The position numbers and the translations under genes were made by a program. From Spirochaetota bacterium (GTDB lineage: Bacteria; Spirochaetota; UBA4802; JAFGJZ01), in contig JAKPJF010000076.1 in assembly GCA_029554345.1 (NCBI GenBank), positions 1 to 64,000 of the forward strand: a stretch of DNA of 64,000 nt. The letters run 5' to 3'. The first letter of the stretch is position 1. Each line of letters opens with the position of its first letter. Shown here piece by piece: positions 52,197 through 61,157 of the stretch. The notes beneath the pieces are model-generated. The model searched no databases. It worked only from the letters and a program-made list of their open reading frames with translations, and was not told where the DNA came from.

Positions 52197-53447
52197 ATGC
52201 CTAACAGGGGAAACGGAAAAGACATTATACTTCAGGCTTTTCACTGGAATCTTGTCAAAACTCAGGGAGACGGAACTATAGACGGCAGAGACATGTCTTG
52301 GTACCGGATTCTTACCGAATCTGCCGACAGAATCGCCTCCTGCGGTTTTACTATAATTTACCTTCCCCCGCCATGGCGGGATGACTCGGCATGGGAATCA
52401 AACGGAAAGCACGGCGGAGGCGAAGGATATTACTGGCATGACTTTGATCTAAACTCCCGATATGGAACAAAAGAAGAATTAAAAGAACTGATACTTGCCA
52501 TGCATTCGCGCGGAATAAAAGCAATTGTAGATCTGGTAACAAATCACCGCGACGGAAACAGAATGCAGAAAGACATCTGGGAATATCCCGGAGAATGCTG
52601 GGCAAAAGGCGGCACAGACAGCGGAGGCAGTTTTTTCGACGGACGCTTTGACCTTTCCCTTTCAAATCCGAGAGTTAATAAACGAATAAAAGAAGCTATG
52701 AATGAGTTGATGGATGAATGCGGAGTAGACGGATGGCGCTGGGACTATGTCTGGGGATACGAAGTGAATGAAGTAGTAAACTGGATCAAGTCAACTCACA
52801 AAGAAGAATATTTTTCCGTCGGTGAATACTGGCAGGATTCGCCTTTTATGACAAATGACCCGATGGTAAAAAGATACGGAGCTGATGAGGGAGCAAGAAT
52901 TCTCGGTTGGGCAAGGGAAAGCAACGGCTGTGCCTTTGACATTATTCTTAAAAGATGCATCCAGTCAGCTGACGCCAGAAATTTAAAGTTCGGCCTAATT
53001 GCAAAATCATCCGCGGAAGACCGTGCAGCTCTCGTTACTTTCGTAGATAACCATGACATGGGAGCATCGCCCTACTCACCTGCAAACGGATGGGGTCAGC
53101 AATGCTGGCCGTGTCCGCCGCATTTTAAATCGAGAGCTTATGCTTTCATTCTCTCAATGCCCGGTACACCTTGTGTTTACTGGCCGGACTGTTTTGACTG
53201 GGGGCATGAAGCTGAAATTAAAGAATTAATCCGCCTTAGAAAAAAAGCCGGAATAACATCTTCTTCCGAATGGATCGACCTGACAGGGAATTATTACGGC
53301 TTTGCAGGAATTATTCTAAATGAAAAAAAAGAAGAAGCTCTAGCCGTATCAATTAATTCAAATTTCACAGCAGCACCCGAAAACTGGGAAACCGGATATG
53401 AAAAGAAAGGGGAATACACAGTTTGGATTAATAAGAAATTTATTTAA
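52197..53447 (+). CDS. GH13 alpha-amylase, cytoplasmic
   Basis: Alpha-amylase of 416 residues resembling the plant/bacterial short amylases: LQAFHWN start, VDLVTNHR, nucleophile in VDGWRWDYVWG, acid/base Glu in YFSVGEYW and the third Asp in TFVDNHDMG, followed by a small C-terminal beta-domain. No signal peptide, so it acts on internal or imported alpha-glucan. GGGGGAC precedes the ATG. Controlled by the promoter/inverted repeat just upstream. Confidence 0.93.
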   Translation: MPNRGNGKDIILQAFHWNLVKTQGDGTIDGRDMSWYRILTESADRIASCGFTIIYLPPPWRDDSAWESNGKHGGGEGYYWHDFDLNSRYGTKEELKELILAMHSRGIKAIVDLVTNHRDGNRMQKDIWEYPGECWAKGGTDSGGSFFDGRFDLSLSNPRVNKRIKEAMNELMDECGVDGWRWDYVWGYEVNEVVNWIKSTHKEEYFSVGEYWQDSPFMTNDPMVKRYGADEGARILGWARESNGCAFDIILKRCIQSADARNLKFGLIAKSSAEDRAALVTFVDNHDMGASPYSPANGWGQQCWPCPPHFKSRAYAFILSMPGTPCVYWPDCFDWGHEAEIKELIRLRKKAGITSSSEWIDLTGNYYGFAGIILNEKKEEALAVSINSNFTAAPENWETGYEKKGEYTVWINKKFI

Positions 53448-53475
53448 CTGAGTGTTTCCTGAAAACATCAAACTG

Positions 53476-54699
53476 TTAACACCGATGCCATTCGAGTGAT
53501 GAAATTTTATTTAAAAAAATCTGGGCTTCCTTTTCCGTATCAGAAAGCGCACAGAATAACGCCCTTTCTGTTAAATGTTTTAATCCGTTTTTCTCATAAT
53601 AGAGAGGACTCATAAGAATAATTCCCTTTCCTCTCTCAGCGGAATACGCTTCATCGCCGAAACAAGAGATGATATCAGATTCGCACTTGAATCTTTCAAG
53701 ATGCTTTCCCTTCACAAATTTGATTGAACTTATCCTTGATGAAGTTTTTTCAGCCATAAATCTTGCAATATCCGCCATAGTCATTCGGGCGTTTATTTCA
53801 GAAACAGGATTCATAGAAATTCCTTCACCATCGCGGAAAGTATAAGCATCAAAAGATACATGACCGAAATATCCTTCAGAAACAAGACTTTCTGATATTT
53901 TAATTGCGGCATCATGCATCTCATTAAATAATTTCTCATCTATTTCTAAACCTGTTATAAGCGCGTCAAACTGACCGCGATCCGTGCTGAATAATTTACG
54001 GACATTGAAATCAGTCATCTCCCCATTTTTTGAAAGAAAAAAACCTGCGGAGTAATCCTCAACACGCTCTCTCCATGGCTCAATGATAAATGATATTCCG
54101 AAATTAAAATAATTCAGCCCTTTATTAAGCTTTTTTATATCTTCACTTTTTTTAACATGAATGAATCCGCTCGCGGAAGAACCGAATTCTGTTTTCGCGA
54201 CAAAAGGAAAAGAAGATTTTGCGGCTATATCAAGAAGTTCCTCGTAGTTATCCGCACATTTACCGTGCGGATAATTTAATTTACGGCAAATATCATTGGA
54301 ATATTTTCTTGAATTGATCTTTTTTACAATAGTTTCATCCGGAAAATCACAGATACAATTATACGATTCGAGAATATTCAAAGATTTGGAATTCATTCCC
54401 CATGCAAGCCCTTCTCTTTCAATGTCAGAATCTCCGGCAATTGATGCGTACTCAATTCCGATTTGCTTTAAATATTCATAATAAAACTTGTGGGGAGTTA
54501 TATTAACGACCACAGAATCACGAGCATCAACTGCCGAAAGAAAAAGACAAGTCATCTCATCTGCAAATTTCTCATAACGTTCTAGCGGAATATTGCCAAG
54601 TTCAAGATCAAAATTAGAATTGAGATAATATGTCTTTTTCAAATCCTTTTTCCACTCAGCGTAAATAATGTCGGGATCAGTTTCTGTAATCCTGTGCAT
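53476..54699 (-). CDS. ATP-grasp-like protein
   Basis: Protein of 407 residues. Residues ~120-330 look like an ATP-grasp fold: ICRKLNYPHGKC, FPFVAKTEFGSSASGFIHVKKSEDI, FIIEPWRERVEDYSAGFFL and the metal-binding SEINARMTM near residue 305. It probably ligates a carboxylate to an amine or thiol, substrate unknown. It overlaps the SDR gene by 23 bases, so the two are coupled and may act in one small-molecule pathway. Confidence 0.7.
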   Translation of the reverse strand: MHRITETDPDIIYAEWKKDLKKTYYLNSNFDLELGNIPLERYEKFADEMTCLFLSAVDARDSVVVNITPHKFYYEYLKQIGIEYASIAGDSDIEREGLAWGMNSKSLNILESYNCICDFPDETIVKKINSRKYSNDICRKLNYPHGKCADNYEELLDIAAKSSFPFVAKTEFGSSASGFIHVKKSEDIKKLNKGLNYFNFGISFIIEPWRERVEDYSAGFFLSKNGEMTDFNVRKLFSTDRGQFDALITGLEIDEKLFNEMHDAAIKISESLVSEGYFGHVSFDAYTFRDGEGISMNPVSEINARMTMADIARFMAEKTSSRISSIKFVKGKHLERFKCESDIISCFGDEAYSAERGKGIILMSPLYYEKNGLKHLTERALFCALSDTEKEAQIFLNKISSLEWHRC

Positions 54700-55360
54700 G
54701 AAAAAGTTTGCCGCTTACTGCTTCATCAAGAAGAACAGGCACCATTGCTCCGGGGATAACGCTTTCAACAGCATTCGGAGCTTTATCTCCGCCGAGATCA
54801 GTTCTGAGCCAACCCGGATCCATAAGATTCATGCAAACTCCGGTTCCTTCAAGCTTCTTTGCCATATCAAAAACATATTTATCAAGAGCAGCTTTAGAAA
54901 TTGCATACGGAGTGAGTTCAGGTTCGTCTTTTATTCCCGATGTTACATTAATGACTCTTCCGAATCCGCGTTTAATCATTTTAGGAAGAATTTTATTGCA
55001 AATCAGAATCGGAACAATCGTATTTACCGCAAAACTTATCTCATATTCATCAGCGGGCGCAGAATAATATTCTGTTCTATACTTAGTCATTATTGCTGCA
55101 TTATTATAAAGAATATCCAGTCCGCCCGAAAGTCTTTCAGCTTCATCAGCTATTTTTTCGGCAACCGAAACATCAGATAGATCTCCTTCAATCTGAAATA
55201 CTTTTACACCTTTCAATTCTTCTGCGAGAATTTTCGTGTGCTCAATGCTTCTGCTGTGAAGAATGAGGTTGCAGCCTTCAGCAGCCATAGCTTTTGCAAT
55301 TTCTTTTCCGACGCCCCTGCTTGCACCGGTAATCAACGCCCACTTGTTCTTTATATTCAT
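54677..55360 (-). CDS. SDR-family oxidoreductase
   Basis: Short-chain dehydrogenase of 227 residues. Nucleotide motif LITGASRGVGKEIAKAMA, NNAA, the serine in INVTSGI and the catalytic pair YAISK. Substrate unknown; near-NADP specificity suggested by LHSRS after strand 2. AGGAGG-type ribosome site. First gene of a two-gene operon with the ATP-grasp protein. Confidence 0.92.
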   Translation of the reverse strand: MNIKNKWALITGASRGVGKEIAKAMAAEGCNLILHSRSIEHTKILAEELKGVKVFQIEGDLSDVSVAEKIADEAERLSGGLDILYNNAAIMTKYRTEYYSAPADEYEISFAVNTIVPILICNKILPKMIKRGFGRVINVTSGIKDEPELTPYAISKAALDKYVFDMAKKLEGTGVCMNLMDPGWLRTDLGGDKAPNAVESVIPGAMVPVLLDEAVSGKLFHAQDYRN

Positions 55361-55690
55361 AAATCCTCCGTTTAACCCAAAATATAAATTATGCCATATT
55401 TTTCAACAAGAAAACGTTTGCGCAGAGGCATTAGCTCACCTTTTTAAGAAATAAGCATGACAATTATAAACTTTAATATCAACATCATTCATCAATGTCA
55501 GGTTTTACACATTATTTTTCAATTCAGGCAATCTTGAACTTCATATTAAATTAATTCTTAAAACTATTAAAAAAAAACGAAAAAATGTTAAAGTTACAGG
55601 AATAATTTCCGACAATATTAACGCAAGGGATTAAAAGGTATATTCCCTCCCGATTATACTTTAAGTCTCCTGACACTGCGCGTCCAAACG

Positions 55691-55727
55691 CAGAAGGCAG
55701 GATAGCCGCCCAGCTATTCTGCCTTCT
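55691..55727. ncRNA. strong intergenic hairpin element
   Basis: Fifteen-base-pair stem AGAAGGCAGGATAGC/GCTATTCTGCCTTCT with one G-T pair and loop CGCCCA, preceded by a GCGT/ACGC hairpin. It lies in the 381-base gap 55361-55741, 15 bases downstream of the small secreted protein gene. There is no T-tract, so it is not a standard terminator; a 3'-UTR structure or small RNA is possible. The rest of the gap is AT-rich with nothing recognisable. Confidence 0.4.
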
Positions 55728-55741
55728 CCTTGGAACAAAAT

Positions 55742-56134
55742 TCAGGGGAGTCTTTCAAGAAGCTCCATTGTGAAGCTTTTGATTCTCCCTTGAATTTTTC
55801 CTTTTGAATCAATTCCTTCAACCGTAAAAATAACTCTATAAATCGAACCTTCATGCATTGTTCGAAGATTTGATTTTATAATTTTATCCTTACGCCTGTC
55901 GCTGATATCAAAAACAATATCATGATTATTCTTATCGTAAAATGTTATGGTCTTGAAATGCTCACTATGGTTTCTAAGCCTGAAAAGCATTTCAATTTCC
56001 TGTCCTCGGTAAGTTTCAATAGATTCCGCCAATGCTTTCAATGTCATGTTTTCTTCGGAAATCAGACTGAAAGAAAAAAAAACACAAACTGCAATTATGA
56101 TAATGAATGAAAACTTACGATTCGAGCTCATCAT
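55742..56134 (-). CDS. small secreted protein, unknown
   Basis: Protein of 130 residues with signal peptide (KFSFIIIIAVCVFFSFSLISEE). The mature part is a beta-rich domain (YRGQEIEMLFRLRNHSEHFKTITFYDKNNHDIVFDIS...YRVIFTVEGID), OB-fold-like in feel. Overlaps the 3' end of the MBL-cNMP gene by 20 bases and is probably co-expressed. Confidence 0.65.
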   Translation of the reverse strand: MMSSNRKFSFIIIIAVCVFFSFSLISEENMTLKALAESIETYRGQEIEMLFRLRNHSEHFKTITFYDKNNHDIVFDISDRRKDKIIKSNLRTMHEGSIYRVIFTVEGIDSKGKIQGRIKSFTMELLERLP

Positions 56135-58256
56135 CTTTCAGCCTCATCAAAAGTCCCGGGTTCTTATCTGCAAATCTAATGATATCATCTTTTTTCATTG
56201 AAAAGAGAGAAACCGCAGATTCGGTTCTGTAAGTATACGGCAAAGTCTGCCCGTAATACATTCTGCTTATTGAGCCGATAAAATCGCCTTTTTCGAGAAC
56301 GCGTATTTTCTCGCCGTTTCTTTCAACAACAACTTCACCGCTTCTTATGATGCAGATATTTTTAATCTGTCCGTTTTCTTTATATAAAACAGTACCCTTT
56401 TTAAAATCCTGCGGAACAAAAATGGATTCAAGCCATGTTTTCTGCGTCGCAGTACAAAGTCTAAAAAACTTGCTGGTTGACAAAAGATTCCATGTCTCGC
56501 TGGTTCGAATGCGCGCAAGACGATGAAGAGTGTTTTCAAATTCCGTACCCGCAATAAAACTAAGAAATTTATCTCTTTCTATTGTGTATAACACAACATC
56601 AGTTTCAGCATAAACGTCGGCAGCTCTTGTTCTCTGTGTAACTATCGCCACTTCTCCGAAATAATCATACGAACCGTAAATCTTTTTTTCATCAAGATTT
56701 CCGCTATCAACAGAGACATTCCCCATGTGAATGATATAAAACTTGTCCCCCGAACTTCCCTGCTTTATTATCAGTTCGCCTTTTTTATATTTTTCTTCAT
56801 GCACTATATTTATAAATTCCTGGGCTTTCTTTACGCTTAAATCTTTTGCAAAATCGAGATGATTCAGCAAACCGAGAATCTGATGGGCCTTCTCAAATAA
56901 AGGCGGCTTAACATCAAATGATATTGTGTTTTCTATGCCGAATTTAGCGAGAGAAAGAGATGTATTTTTCGGAAAATCTTTCTCTGCTATATGATAAACA
57001 AAAGTTCGCTTTTTTATCTGCTCAGGAAGCGAGTCAAGATACGAAACAGGCGTATGAAGCGGAGGAATACCTGCTTCATGAAAAATAACTTTTGAATCCC
57101 ATGGAAAATTTGAGAGCTCTTCATAACGCTCTTTTGAGAGAACTCCCGATTCAAAAAGAGACTTGTGCGCTTCAGGATCATTATTGTGATCAGAACTGTA
57201 TACAAATGACTGATTCTGAAACGTCATTTTAAATCCGATGCATGGAATAGAATGCAGAGTATAAAACATATCGAATTTTGCATTATGAATAAACATAGAC
57301 CGCCCGATTTTTACAGGAGAAAAATCAAAGAGAGTTTTAAGCCTTTCAGCAGAAACTCCGGCAGTCGCGGAATACTTTCTTAAAAAACTGTCAAGAACAG
57401 TAGTAGTTGAATAAATGGTTATTCTTTGTTCTTCGAGAATTTTCTGAAAAGTACCGGCATCATGGTCAGCATGACAATGCGATAGAATTATTCCCGTAAT
57501 AAACTTCGGATTAACATTCGAATCAAGAAGCCATTCGGTTGAGTTGACAGGCGGATCAACCATGATTCCCTGATGATTAATCCAGATTATGAAACCCGAA
57601 GTATTATTAGTCGGATCAAATCCATGACTTGGCCCGAGACATGTAATTCCGAAAAGAGGAGGAACAAAAGGTTCCGAAAGACGTTCTCCGACAAGATACG
57701 ATGCCTTGTATTCAACAAAATTATCTACTTCGGCAACCTGTTTGCCGCCGTCGCGAACGGAAAATTTTTTTCCGCTTGATGCGATTTCAACATTTCCTAT
57801 TACAGCTTTCCCTTGCCGCATTACAACGAATTCTACAAGATCATCAATGGTAAAATTTCCGCGAAAATGATTCATTTCGTTCTTTAGGTCAGTAACGAAT
57901 ACATCCGGATTATCAATGTCATAATCAAGAGAAATGTCGAATTCAACCGGACCGAAAAGCGCCTCCTGAAGAATATCACACATTGCTTTTTTCTGTTCTT
58001 CAGTGCAGATTACCTTCGTTCGGCTTTTCTTTATAAAGAAATTGAAATAAAGCGGAAACTCTATTTCGGCTACGCTAATCCCTTTTATCCAGTTAAACAT
58101 TTCCCGAGTAAGCACAAATATCTTCGGAACTGAATCCGGAAGCAGCATCGTATCTTTTATAGTTTCAGGAGGTATACCGAACTGAATATTGCCCTCAGTT
58201 GTACGAACGAGAACACCGCCCCTTTTAAGCTCATATTTTATATCAATTTTATGCAT
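56115..58256 (-). CDS. metallo-beta-lactamase-fold protein with two cNMP-binding domains
   Basis: Cytoplasmic protein of 713 residues. The MBL domain (~190-460) has the zinc motif LSHCHADHDAG, a VYSSDHNNDPEAH strand with a metal Asp and a further HEAGIPPLHTP. Two cyclic-nucleotide-binding domains follow (~485-590: KKGELIIKQGSSGDKFYIIHMGNVSV...GSYDYFGEVAIV; ~605-705: FKKGTVLYKENGQIKNICIIRSGEVVV...EKGDFIGSIS). In neither is the phosphate-cassette arginine (RxA) evident where expected, except RTRAADVYAETDVV in the first. A cAMP-regulated hydrolase, target unknown; this architecture is familiar from spirochaetes. Confidence 0.88.
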   Translation of the reverse strand: MHKIDIKYELKRGGVLVRTTEGNIQFGIPPETIKDTMLLPDSVPKIFVLTREMFNWIKGISVAEIEFPLYFNFFIKKSRTKVICTEEQKKAMCDILQEALFGPVEFDISLDYDIDNPDVFVTDLKNEMNHFRGNFTIDDLVEFVVMRQGKAVIGNVEIASSGKKFSVRDGGKQVAEVDNFVEYKASYLVGERLSEPFVPPLFGITCLGPSHGFDPTNNTSGFIIWINHQGIMVDPPVNSTEWLLDSNVNPKFITGIILSHCHADHDAGTFQKILEEQRITIYSTTTVLDSFLRKYSATAGVSAERLKTLFDFSPVKIGRSMFIHNAKFDMFYTLHSIPCIGFKMTFQNQSFVYSSDHNNDPEAHKSLFESGVLSKERYEELSNFPWDSKVIFHEAGIPPLHTPVSYLDSLPEQIKKRTFVYHIAEKDFPKNTSLSLAKFGIENTISFDVKPPLFEKAHQILGLLNHLDFAKDLSVKKAQEFINIVHEEKYKKGELIIKQGSSGDKFYIIHMGNVSVDSGNLDEKKIYGSYDYFGEVAIVTQRTRAADVYAETDVVLYTIERDKFLSFIAGTEFENTLHRLARIRTSETWNLLSTSKFFRLCTATQKTWLESIFVPQDFKKGTVLYKENGQIKNICIIRSGEVVVERNGEKIRVLEKGDFIGSISRMYYGQTLPYTYRTESAVSLFSMKKDDIIRFADKNPGLLMRLKDDELES

Positions 58257-58406
58257 TAATTTTTCCGTGTAGTAATAATTACAATAAGCCTCAAAATATC
58301 CAGCGTTTTTTTATATTTGATCCGGTTAAAGCATAAGCTTCTCATTAAATGAGACATATTAACAGTATCAAACCGCTCGCACAGCATATCTCATCTAAAT
58401 TTATTC

Positions 58407-58437
58407 TTGACTTTTTTTTTGAATATTAGCTTATGAT
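58407..58437 (+). promoter_or_regulatory. possible promoter of RRM gene
   Basis: TTGACT (58407-58412) and TATGAT (58432-58437) with a long 19-base spacer. It would give a ~100-base 5' leader, a feature often seen for cold-shock-type RNA-binding proteins. Confidence 0.35.
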
Positions 58438-58546
58438 ACCATTGTATTTTGAGAAGACGCTTTATGCGACTTTCCGCTTTTGCCGCCGTAACACAATTCA
58501 GTTTGGAAGCAAAGAAAATACAGAGTAATTTTTTTGAGGTTAAAAA

Positions 58547-58801
58547 ATGGCAGTACAGATTTATGCCGGCAATTTGCCGTACAACACTAACGACGAAGCG
58601 CTAAAATCTCTTTTTGAGGGCTTTGGTGAAGTTGTATCTTCGAAAATTGTCAAAGACAGAGACACTGGAAGATCTAAAGGATTCGGTTTTGTTGAAATGA
58701 CTGATTCAGCAGCTGCTGACGACGCGATCAAACAGCTTGACGGCTCTGATCTTGGCGGAAGAAAAATCAAAGTCAACATCGCGAGACCAAAAGGCGCGTA
58801 A
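58547..58801 (+). CDS. RRM-domain RNA-binding protein
   Basis: Single RNA recognition motif of 84 residues. RNP2 IYAGNLPY and RNP1 KGFGFVEM are both present and the domain fills the protein. Binds single-stranded RNA; bacterial members are often cold-induced. TGAGG precedes the ATG. Monocistronic with a strong terminator. Confidence 0.95.
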   Translation: MAVQIYAGNLPYNTNDEALKSLFEGFGEVVSSKIVKDRDTGRSKGFGFVEMTDSAAADDAIKQLDGSDLGGRKIKVNIARPKGA

Positions 58802-58829
58802 TGGCTTAAAATAAATCCATGACAATCGA

Positions 58830-58857
58830 AGGAGGCTGAAACAGCCTCCTTTTTTTA
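58830..58857 (+). terminator. terminator of RRM gene
   Basis: Stem AGGAGGCTG/CAGCCTCCT with loop AAA followed by T7, 28 bases after the stop. Confidence 0.95.
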
Positions 58858-59706
58858 TTAATCAAATACATAAGAAATATGCTGCTGTCCAAGTCCTCTG
58901 AATCCGTAATCGCTGACTTTCTGCTCAAATGATTTAAAATTATCACCATAATGAACCAATATCATTTTTGATTTGATGTCCGCCGGAAGAGTATTGAGCT
59001 CTTCTATCGAAGCGTGAACACCGCCTGTAAAAAACTGGCAGTCATGAAATATTGCTTCAAAGTTGAATTTAGAACAATATGTCTCAATCAGATCCCTGTC
59101 AAAACGCGTATCACTTGTAAACATCACTCTCTCATCAATTACTATTCCGCAGCTCCAGAATGAATTATTCCATGCATTCGAAACATCCGGAATATGCATT
59201 GTCCGGAACATTTTAAGATCTATCGAACCGACCTTAGCGGATAATGTTTCTCTAGGAAAATCATGAAGCATCTTCGGACGATTAATATTGAAAAAATCCT
59301 TAAAAGAAAGAATATCCCCGCAAATTTCTTCATTATAAGCTGCTCCGCCCCTTAGAGACATATCCCAGAGTATATGCTGATAAGTTTCACTTATAACCAT
59401 ATTGGGCTTCTTTTTTGTCACATATCTGCCGAGAAGAGCTATTTCTTCCAATCCGCCGATATGATCTGCATGAGAATGTGTGATAAGAATATTTTCAATC
59501 GAAGTAATAGGAATACCCAGTTCAAAAAGAGACTGAGTACATTTTGTGCCGCAGTCAACAAGAAGATGATCCTTTCCTTTGATTATAAGCAGGTTCGTCT
59601 GATACTGCGCTTTAGTAAATGCGCTTCCGACCCCTGCGAAAACAAGCTGAAGATTCCCATCGTTAGAAAGCTTCAGACCATCTGAGGCTATTTTTTCTGT
59701 TTTCAT
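58858..59706 (-). CDS. RNase Z-like metallo-hydrolase
   Basis: MBL-fold protein of 282 residues. Zinc motif ILITHSHADHIGG, acidic SDTR in VMFTSDTRFDRDL, and HYGDN near the C-terminus. Close to ribonuclease Z/cyclic phosphodiesterase-like hydrolases; tRNA 3'-processing is possible because tRNA genes here lack CCA, but the usual RNase Z exosite arm is not evident. Convergent with the RRM gene. Confidence 0.82.
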   Translation of the reverse strand: MKTEKIASDGLKLSNDGNLQLVFAGVGSAFTKAQYQTNLLIIKGKDHLLVDCGTKCTQSLFELGIPITSIENILITHSHADHIGGLEEIALLGRYVTKKKPNMVISETYQHILWDMSLRGGAAYNEEICGDILSFKDFFNINRPKMLHDFPRETLSAKVGSIDLKMFRTMHIPDVSNAWNNSFWSCGIVIDERVMFTSDTRFDRDLIETYCSKFNFEAIFHDCQFFTGGVHASIEELNTLPADIKSKMILVHYGDNFKSFEQKVSDYGFRGLGQQHISYVFD

Positions 59707-59798
59707 ACTAAACCCTTCTTTTTATGCTTGAAAAGAAACAAGAGATTTAATCATAATTAATTGAATATATTTTTCAATCTTTTTTTATGCGGGGATGT

Positions 59799-61157
59799 AT
59801 GCGGAATTTTTTCTCTGAAAAACGAATCGGGAAAATTGACCGAAGCAATGAAAACAAATTAGAAAGAAGCACCTTTGAAAAAGATCACGACAGAATAGTA
59901 TATTCGAATTATTTTAGAAGACTGCACGACAAAACACAGGTTTTTCCATATTCTCCGCTTTCAGCATCAAATCAGGCAAGATCAAGGCTTTCTCATTCGC
60001 TTGAAGTTTCGTGTGTAGCCCGTTCTCTCGGCAATCTCACAGGTTTGTACTTATCAGAAAAATTTCCGGACATCAGACCGTTTGATGTCGGAATAATTGC
60101 CGCATCAGCAGCACTCGCTCATGATATCGGAAATCCTCCATTCGGTCATTCAGGCGAAGATGCAATAAGAATCTGGGCAAAGGAAAACGTCGATCGTTCA
60201 CAACTCAGCAGTGAAGAGTATTCAGATATGATAAATTATGAGGGAAACGCTCAGGGTTTCCGCATTCTTTCACGTCTCGAAATATGGCAGAGAAAAGGCG
60301 GACTGCGCCCCGCGTGTGCAACGATAGGCGCATTTACAAAATACCCGTGCAGCTCTTCAGCAATGGATCCGTCATCCGGCATTATATCAAAAAAGAAATT
60401 CGGCTTCTTCAAGGAAGACGAAATACTTTTTACTGAAGCGTTTGAAGAAATGGGAATTCCGCTTTATGAATCGGGAAAAACTTCCTACCCACGGCATCCG
60501 CTTTCTTTTCTCTCTGAAGCTGCAGATGACATCTGTTATGCTGTCATTGATCTTGAAGATGCCTTTCACCTTGGAGTAATAGATTATAAAACATTGGAAG
60601 ATTTACTGCTTCCGATTGTCCGCCACGAACACGATTTCAGTATCGATCAGTCTTTCGACAAGCACATAAAAGTTTCACGTCTTCGATCGGCAGCAATTAA
60701 TTCGATGATAAACCAGTGCCATAAATGCTTTATTGAGAACATCGACTCTATTTTCTCACTCAAACATAACACGCCTCTTGTATCAGAAATCGGCAGTGCA
60801 AAGCAATATGATATTATTTATGATTTTTCCATGAAAAACATATACTCATCAAGCAGTATCCTCGAAACAGAATATGCAGGATTCAAAGCTATCGGAGCAC
60901 TTCTTAACATCTTTATGCCTGCAGTTTTATCAAAAAATCCAGACAAGCAGGAAAGACTCGGAAGAAAACTTATTCCGTCTATTTACTATAAACGGTTTGA
61001 ATTTTCAGATAAATATAAATCCGATTCGGCAGAACATCTAATAGAGTTTCTTTCGCCGTATCAGCGCATGCTGACTGTTACTGACTATATAAGCGGAATG
61101 ACTGATAGATATGCAATTGAACTTTACAGGGAACTCACAGGTTTTGGCAAAATATAA
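59799..61157 (+). CDS. dgt: deoxyguanosinetriphosphate triphosphohydrolase (dGTPase)
   Basis: HD-domain triphosphohydrolase of 452 residues that removes triphosphate from dGTP. Signatures: YSNYFRRLHDKTQVFP, RLSHSLEVSCVARSLG, LAHDIGNPPFGHSGEDAI and HPLSFLSEAADDICYAVIDLEDA with the HD metal residues. ATG at 59799 follows GGGGATG; 59787 is also possible. Complete. Ends one base before the convergent GGDEF gene. Confidence 0.95.
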   Translation: MRNFFSEKRIGKIDRSNENKLERSTFEKDHDRIVYSNYFRRLHDKTQVFPYSPLSASNQARSRLSHSLEVSCVARSLGNLTGLYLSEKFPDIRPFDVGIIAASAALAHDIGNPPFGHSGEDAIRIWAKENVDRSQLSSEEYSDMINYEGNAQGFRILSRLEIWQRKGGLRPACATIGAFTKYPCSSSAMDPSSGIISKKKFGFFKEDEILFTEAFEEMGIPLYESGKTSYPRHPLSFLSEAADDICYAVIDLEDAFHLGVIDYKTLEDLLLPIVRHEHDFSIDQSFDKHIKVSRLRSAAINSMINQCHKCFIENIDSIFSLKHNTPLVSEIGSAKQYDIIYDFSMKNIYSSSSILETEYAGFKAIGALLNIFMPAVLSKNPDKQERLGRKLIPSIYYKRFEFSDKYKSDSAEHLIEFLSPYQRMLTVTDYISGMTDRYAIELYRELTGFGKI

